From Saprospiraceae bacterium (GTDB lineage Bacteria; Bacteroidota; Bacteroidia; Chitinophagales; Saprospiraceae): DNA of 10,332 nt. The stretch covers positions 1 to 10,332 of the forward strand of contig JADZFI010000007.1 in NCBI GenBank assembly GCA_020850025.1, read 5' to 3'. Under the pieces are notes generated by a model that saw nothing but the letters and a program-made list of their open reading frames with translations, searched no databases and was not told where the DNA came from. Positions 6,833-10,332 of this stretch are shown here, one piece after another; the first letter of the stretch is position 1, and the number at the start of each line of letters is the position of its first letter. Position numbers and translations under genes: made by a program.

Positions 6833-6845
6833 GTATGAATTGGAC

Positions 6846-7337
6846 TTATGCGTAGTACTTATTCATTTTTACCAGAGCATAAATAATGCCTGGAAGGCCG
6901 CAAAGGAACGAGAGCAACAGAGCAATAAGCCAGTCACTTCCCTGCCAGTCAGTAGCCAAACCAACTGCCAAAAACGGAATGAAGATAGCCAGAATGATGT
7001 AAACGCCTTTGTCAATACCAGGTGCAGCAAGGCCGTCTGCAGATTTCATAGAGGCCACCACTTTCTTTTGCGCCTTTTTCATTTTCATCTTGGCGATTTT
7101 GAAAGCGACTTTCTCTTTGAAGCTCATCTCCTTACCCGTAAGTTCTTCCACTTTGCTGATGGTCAGCTGGTTGAGGTCTTGGGTAGCAAACTCTTTTAAG
7201 AGAGCTTCAACTTTTTGAGCATTCTCAGCGCTGATGGCAACAGGCGTCTTAGATACAGGCTCTGCGGTAGTAGCAGAGAATGCATTGAAGGCAAATAAAC
7301 CAAATGAAAGCGTGAGTAAAAAATTCCTAAGAAACAT
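6846..7337 (-). CDS. YqaE/Pmp3-domain membrane protein with signal peptide
   Basis: The 163 residues begin with a signal peptide (about 1-21). A helical, lysine-rich soluble region follows (about 35-98, with KVAFKIAKMKMKKAQKK). The C-terminal part (111-160) is a YqaE/Pmp3 domain of two membrane helices, with ILAIFIPFLAVGL (115-127), a WQGSDWLIALLLSFL stretch and GLPGIIYALVKM (147-158). Classical Pmp3/UPF0057 proteins are about 50 residues and affect membrane potential and salt tolerance in yeast and plants. The longer exported form is common in Bacteroidota and has no proven role. The basic middle region may contact lipid head groups; that is inference. No clear promoter box is seen in the 208-base divergent spacer to 7546. 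A strong terminator follows. Confidence 0.87.
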   Translation of the reverse strand: MFLRNFLLTLSFGLFAFNAFSATTAEPVSKTPVAISAENAQKVEALLKEFATQDLNQLTISKVEELTGKEMSFKEKVAFKIAKMKMKKAQKKVVASMKSADGLAAPGIDKGVYIILAIFIPFLAVGLATDWQGSDWLIALLLSFLCGLPGIIYALVKMNKYYA

Positions 7338-7530
7338 ATGACAGGGTTTAAATGATAATGCCTACTCTATTAAAGGCTTTTCGGCTTTGGCCCCCTACTT
7401 TTTTAAGGATGTTCGGTCGGTTCCTTAGTGGCGAAGGTGCGGAATGCGCAACAATTTTTACATACTTAGTAAAAAAAATATCCGTTAATTTCCCTCAGAA
7501 GAATGCTCCGTAAGGTTCAGATCTACTTGT

Positions 7531-7538
7531 TACTTTTG
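7531..7538 (+). promoter_or_regulatory. -7 promoter box for the LolA-like/YidD/TPR operon
   Basis: TACTTTTG is a perfect TAnnTTTG box, seven bases before ATG 7546. With usual spacing the transcript would begin at about 7542-7545, giving a leader of zero to four bases. No TTG at -33 is evident. Confidence 0.55.
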
Positions 7539-7545
7539 CATCACA

Positions 7546-8238
7546 ATGCGCATTAACTACCTATTTCTTCTCGTATCCCTGTCCTTTTTCCCCATAAAGG
7601 CCTTAGATGCCCAAGAATTCTACCGCTTTAAATCGGACTTTTCCATCAAGGAAAAAGAATCTGGCAAAGACCAGGGGCGGCTCATTACCGGCTCTATTTA
7701 TTACGATAAAAACCTGCACAAAACGGTGTACAATATCCGTTTCCCGGAGCCTGAGCAATGGTTGGTGCGGGACACCTTTATGTACCGGAAAAAGGCAGAT
7801 ACGCTGGTTTCCAGCCAAATAGTGCCGCCGGTGGGCGAATTTTCCGTCTTTAACATGATCCTTAGTCAGCAACTGACCGATTTCGGACTGGCTAAATCCG
7901 GCTATACGCCTGGTAATATTCAACAGGACGGAAATCAGGTCATTGCACAATGGTTGCCCCCGGAACAATTCAAAGCCTACGTGGGACCGGTTTCACTGGC
8001 TTCAGAACAGAAAAGACTAACGGCTGCCGCTTTTTACGACAAGGACGAAAAACTGTTGTCGAAGTTCTATTTTCAGGACTACACATTGCATCAGGGTTTG
8101 CCGGTGCCTGGTAAAATTTACCAGATATATTACCGGGAAACAGGCGAATTTGTGCGCATTATGACCCTTAAAAACATCATTATCAATCAAACAGATGAAG
8201 ATCATATTTACGATTTTGAGCAGCCTGCTGGCGGTTAA
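7546..8238 (+). CDS. Exported LolA-like beta-rich protein
   Basis: The 230 residues start with a signal peptide (MRINYLFLLVSLSFFPIKALDA, cut near 22). The rest is dominated by short amphipathic strands, for example GSIYYDKNLHKTVYNIRFPE and FVRIMTLKNIIIN, without membrane segments. The pattern resembles periplasmic LolA/LolB-type lipoprotein carriers, an open beta-barrel fold, but there is no diagnostic motif and the call rests on overall texture. There is no lipobox cysteine, so the product should be soluble in the periplasm. It is the first gene of a four-gene operon; its 3' end overlaps the YidD gene by 44 bases. The start is the only one that keeps the signal peptide. A carrier of hydrophobic cargo for the following proteins is possible but unproven. 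Confidence 0.72.
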   Translation: MRINYLFLLVSLSFFPIKALDAQEFYRFKSDFSIKEKESGKDQGRLITGSIYYDKNLHKTVYNIRFPEPEQWLVRDTFMYRKKADTLVSSQIVPPVGEFSVFNMILSQQLTDFGLAKSGYTPGNIQQDGNQVIAQWLPPEQFKAYVGPVSLASEQKRLTAAAFYDKDEKLLSKFYFQDYTLHQGLPVPGKIYQIYYRETGEFVRIMTLKNIIINQTDEDHIYDFEQPAGG

Positions 8239-8623
8239 TCTGCCAGCTCAGGGTAGTGCTGCTTCAACTGGCGGAAAATCACTGGAAACAGATATCATCC
8301 TCCTTCAACAAGCTTTTACGCCTGCTCCCAAAACCCGCCTGGCAGAGCAGTTCAGTCTGAGCAAGGAGAATACCAATGAACTTCAGGCGGTGCTTTCCGG
8401 ACTTTTTCTGGTGTATAAATCCTTCTTTTCCTCACAGGACAACCAGCGATGCAGTTTTCACCCTTCCTGCTCGGAATACGGGCTCGAAGCAGTGAAAAAA
8501 CTGGGGATCGTTAAAGGTGTTATATGCACCTGCGACCGACTTACCCGCTGCAACGGATTTAGCCCGGAGCAATATGAAAAAGATATCAAAATGAAGCGCC
8601 TGAAGGATCCTGTTTCCTGGTAA
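8195..8623 (+). CDS. yidD: YidD-family protein with N-terminal signal peptide
   Basis: The YidD domain (about 70-125) is clear: VYKSFFSSQ, then C86-SFHPS-C92-SEY, G104, G108 and RLTRC119N. It keeps the three usual cysteines and adds C111 and C113. Standard YidD is about 70-85 residues, sits on the cytoplasmic face of the inner membrane, and helps YidC-dependent insertion from an operon with rpmH, rnpA and yidC. This one has 142 residues and begins with a signal peptide (MKIIFTILSSLLAVNLPAQG), so the domain is probably exported. The ATG lies inside the LolA-like gene (44-base overlap), which suggests translational coupling. The next gene starts 23 bases later. I infer an envelope role different from that of the housekeeping YidD; the extra cysteines could form disulfides or bind metal. 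Confidence 0.9.
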   Translation: MKIIFTILSSLLAVNLPAQGSAASTGGKSLETDIILLQQAFTPAPKTRLAEQFSLSKENTNELQAVLSGLFLVYKSFFSSQDNQRCSFHPSCSEYGLEAVKKLGIVKGVICTCDRLTRCNGFSPEQYEKDIKMKRLKDPVSW

Positions 8624-8646
8624 ACCCTATTCCCAACCAATACTGC

Positions 8647-9474
8647 ATGAAGTTTCTGATACCTGCGTTTTTCTTCTTTTTATCAGCCTTGTCGGCACAG
8701 GATCTCTATGATTATGCCCACTCCCGGGCCTATGCGCGTTACCTGCTGCAATCCCGGCAATACACCCTGGCAGCCGAGGAGTATGAACGCCTGATCTTTC
8801 TACGCCCCGACAACGATACCCTGCGCTCCGATCTGCTCCGTGCCTACCGCAGGGGCAATTCTCCTGAAAAAGGTCTGGAGCAATGGGCCAAATGGCAACA
8901 GGAATCGCGGCCCAAATCGCGCCTTCTGGAGATAGAATACAGTAAGCTCCTGCTCCGGGGCGGCTATCCGGCCGAAGCCCGAAAGCTGGCTAACCAATCC
9001 AACCTGTTTGACAGCGTTCAAATACGGCGCACCATATTGTACGCAGATATGCTGGAGCAACAATGGAAACAGGCAGGAATTTCATGGGCACAAATTCCAG
9101 CCACCGACAAGCTTCCCAAGCGCAGCGAAATGGAAAAGTTGATAAAAAAAGGACAGCAACAAAAAAAGAAAAATCCCTGGGTGGCAACAGCCTTGTCGGT
9201 ACCGGTGCCCGGTTTGGGTAAAGTATATGCAGGAGAATGGAAAGACGGAGTCATTAGCCTGCTGTTTGTGGGCATCAATGCCTGGCAGGCTGCACGGCGT
9301 TTCGACAGAGAGGGGCTGGATACCTTTTGGGGCTGGGTTCATGGCGGATTTGCCCTGGGTTTCTATTCCGGCAATCTGTACGGCGCCCACAAAGCTGTTC
9401 GACGTTATAACCAAAAGAAATTCAATCAATTAAAACATGAAACGGAGGCTGTTGTTTTTCCTGTGCTGGATTAG
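8647..9474 (+). CDS. Exported TPR protein with C-terminal PGxGxxYAG membrane module (first)
   Basis: The 275 residues start with a signal peptide (1-17, cut LSA|Q). Helical TPR-like repeats cover about 22-150, for example ARYLLQSRQYTLAAEEYERL with the typical A/Y/L spacing. A basic linker (KKGQQQKKKNP, 168-177) leads to VPGLGKVYAGEWKDG (187-201). One or two hydrophobic helices follow at about 202-216 and 226-248. The PGxGxxYxG motif resembles the C-terminal domain of DUF5683-type proteins. The next gene has the same order, so the two are paralogues or partners. It follows yidD by 23 bases and overlaps the next gene by 38 bases. TPRs suggest a scaffold binding peptide or partner proteins at the membrane; the exact role is unknown. 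Confidence 0.82.
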   Translation: MKFLIPAFFFFLSALSAQDLYDYAHSRAYARYLLQSRQYTLAAEEYERLIFLRPDNDTLRSDLLRAYRRGNSPEKGLEQWAKWQQESRPKSRLLEIEYSKLLLRGGYPAEARKLANQSNLFDSVQIRRTILYADMLEQQWKQAGISWAQIPATDKLPKRSEMEKLIKKGQQQKKKNPWVATALSVPVPGLGKVYAGEWKDGVISLLFVGINAWQAARRFDREGLDTFWGWVHGGFALGFYSGNLYGAHKAVRRYNQKKFNQLKHETEAVVFPVLD

Positions 9475-10282
9475 CGCCTTCGGCTGGCTGAGCGGCCAGA
9501 ATCTGGAGCAAACACTCGCGTTTGCACGCGAGCAGAGTCGGGCGGGCAATACCCAACTGGCCCTGAAAACCTATCAGCGGGTACTTTTTTTTAGCGGAGA
9601 TGCACATCGCGACGAGTGTCATAGTCAGCTTGCTGCCCTCCATGCTGCCACGGGAGAGTTTGAGCGTGCTGCGTTTTACTACGACCTGATGTATCAGAGC
9701 GCAGGAGCAGACAGTCTCCGTTACGAGGCGTTGTTCCACAAAACGGCTGCGCTCATGTTGCAGCATCAACCCCAAAAGGCACTGCTGGAATTGCTGTCTT
9801 TGCCAAAAAACCTGCCTGAGCCCTGGAGCTCGCGGAAACAATTGTACCTGGGCGCTGCACATTTTGCTGCCAGAGCGTTTGATCAGGCCCGGCTGGATTT
9901 ACTGCCATTGTTTGGGCCGGAAAGTTCCCCGGAAAAAGCGGAATTTGAACAGCTCTTTCGCAAGGCAGAACGAGTGGCTAAAAAGAGTCCGAAAACCGCC
10001 CGGCTTTTGAGCATGTTTTTCCCCGGAGCAGGTCAGTTTTATGCAGGAGATATCAAAAACGGATTAAATTCACTCTTGCTGAATGCGTTACTCGGATACT
10101 GGTTTGTGGCAACCGGCTTGAATTACTCCTTTATTGATGCCGGCGCAACGGTAACTCCCTGGCTTTTCCGGTATTATGGTGGCGGTATACGGCGAGCAGG
10201 CGAAATACTCGAAACCAAAAAAGAGGAAAGACTGCGCAAAATTTTTCAAAAGGTCTTGCTGACCATCGAACCGGAACGATAG
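9437..10282 (+). CDS. Exported TPR protein with C-terminal PGxGxxYAG membrane module (second)
   Basis: The 281 residues begin with a signal peptide (about 1-20). TPR-like helices run through about 23-155 (NTQLALKTYQRVL, GEFERAAFYYDLMY, QPQKALLELL). A linker with AKKSPKTAR (181-189) leads to FPGAGQFYAGDIKNG (195-209) and a hydrophobic helix at about 210-226. A glycine-rich stretch (about 236-252) and a charged tail follow. The module aligns with the preceding gene: PG-L/A-G-K/Q-x-Y-AG-E/D-x-K-D/N-G. The ATG lies 38 bases inside the preceding gene, so the two are probably translated in equal amounts and may form a hetero-complex. It is the last gene visible in the operon. No hairpin terminator is seen in the 50 bases that remain. 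Confidence 0.82.
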   Translation: MKRRLLFFLCWISAFGWLSGQNLEQTLAFAREQSRAGNTQLALKTYQRVLFFSGDAHRDECHSQLAALHAATGEFERAAFYYDLMYQSAGADSLRYEALFHKTAALMLQHQPQKALLELLSLPKNLPEPWSSRKQLYLGAAHFAARAFDQARLDLLPLFGPESSPEKAEFEQLFRKAERVAKKSPKTARLLSMFFPGAGQFYAGDIKNGLNSLLLNALLGYWFVATGLNYSFIDAGATVTPWLFRYYGGGIRRAGEILETKKEERLRKIFQKVLLTIEPER

Positions 10283-10295
10283 CGGGTTTTATACC

Positions 10296-10331
10296 GTGAT
10301 TAAAGTGATTTTAATGATTTGGGTGATTGAA
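10296..10331. repeat. Nonamer tandem array, at least four units (cut by window end)
   Basis: Four units with exact 9-base period and core TGATT read GTGATTAAA, GTGATTTTA, ATGATTTGG and GTGATTGAA, with three variable bases each. The array follows the stop of the last gene by 13 bases and may continue past the window. It lies where a terminator would be expected, but shows no dyad. Confidence 0.6.
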
Positions 10332-10332
10332 A

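Noticed and set aside
7404..7427. TAAGGA/TCCTTA dyad in the divergent spacer as a terminator
   Set aside because: The stem is only six pairs with a 12-base loop, and no T-run follows on either strand. At most it is an operator.

Overview
The window looks like chromosomal DNA of a member of the Bacteroidota, plausibly Saprospiria or a relative; that rank is a guess. The evidence is an SprB-repeat surface protein, several matches to the Bacteroidota -7 promoter box TAnnTTTG, no clear Shine-Dalgarno sequences, a Bacteroidota-style long YqaE/Pmp3 protein with a signal peptide, and many small exported membrane proteins. I saw no rRNA, tRNA, CRISPR array, insertion sequence or phage gene.

Layout. 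Positions 1-4980 are read on the minus strand. In transcription order they hold a 55-residue two-helix membrane protein, a MacB/LolD-type ABC ATPase with a strong terminator, a PolX-like protein (HhH, degenerate polymerase and intact PHP domains), and the first 603 codons of a giant SprB-repeat adhesin that runs off the left edge. A 330-base divergent spacer follows, holding a 15-unit heptamer array. Positions 5311-6396 (plus) carry two related exported two-helix proteins of unknown family, separated by a terminator. Positions 6451-7337 (minus) carry a YqaE/Pmp3-domain protein and a DUF2752 protein, with a very strong terminator between them. Positions 7546-10282 (plus) form a tightly packed, partly overlapping four-gene operon: LolA-like protein, exported YidD, and two TPR proteins that end in the same PGxGxxYAG membrane module.

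How they may work together. Nearly every product is exported or membrane-bound, so the window is an envelope neighbourhood. The best candidate for an undescribed system is the 7546-10282 operon. YidD is normally a small cytoplasmic-side helper of YidC encoded beside rnpA; here it has a signal peptide, extra cysteines, and only envelope proteins as partners. Other notable points are the loss of all three polymerase aspartates in the PolX-like protein, a promoter that would give an almost leaderless mRNA for the LolA-like gene, and several intergenic arrays of strictly 7-, 8- or 9-base period with a fixed core and variable bases.
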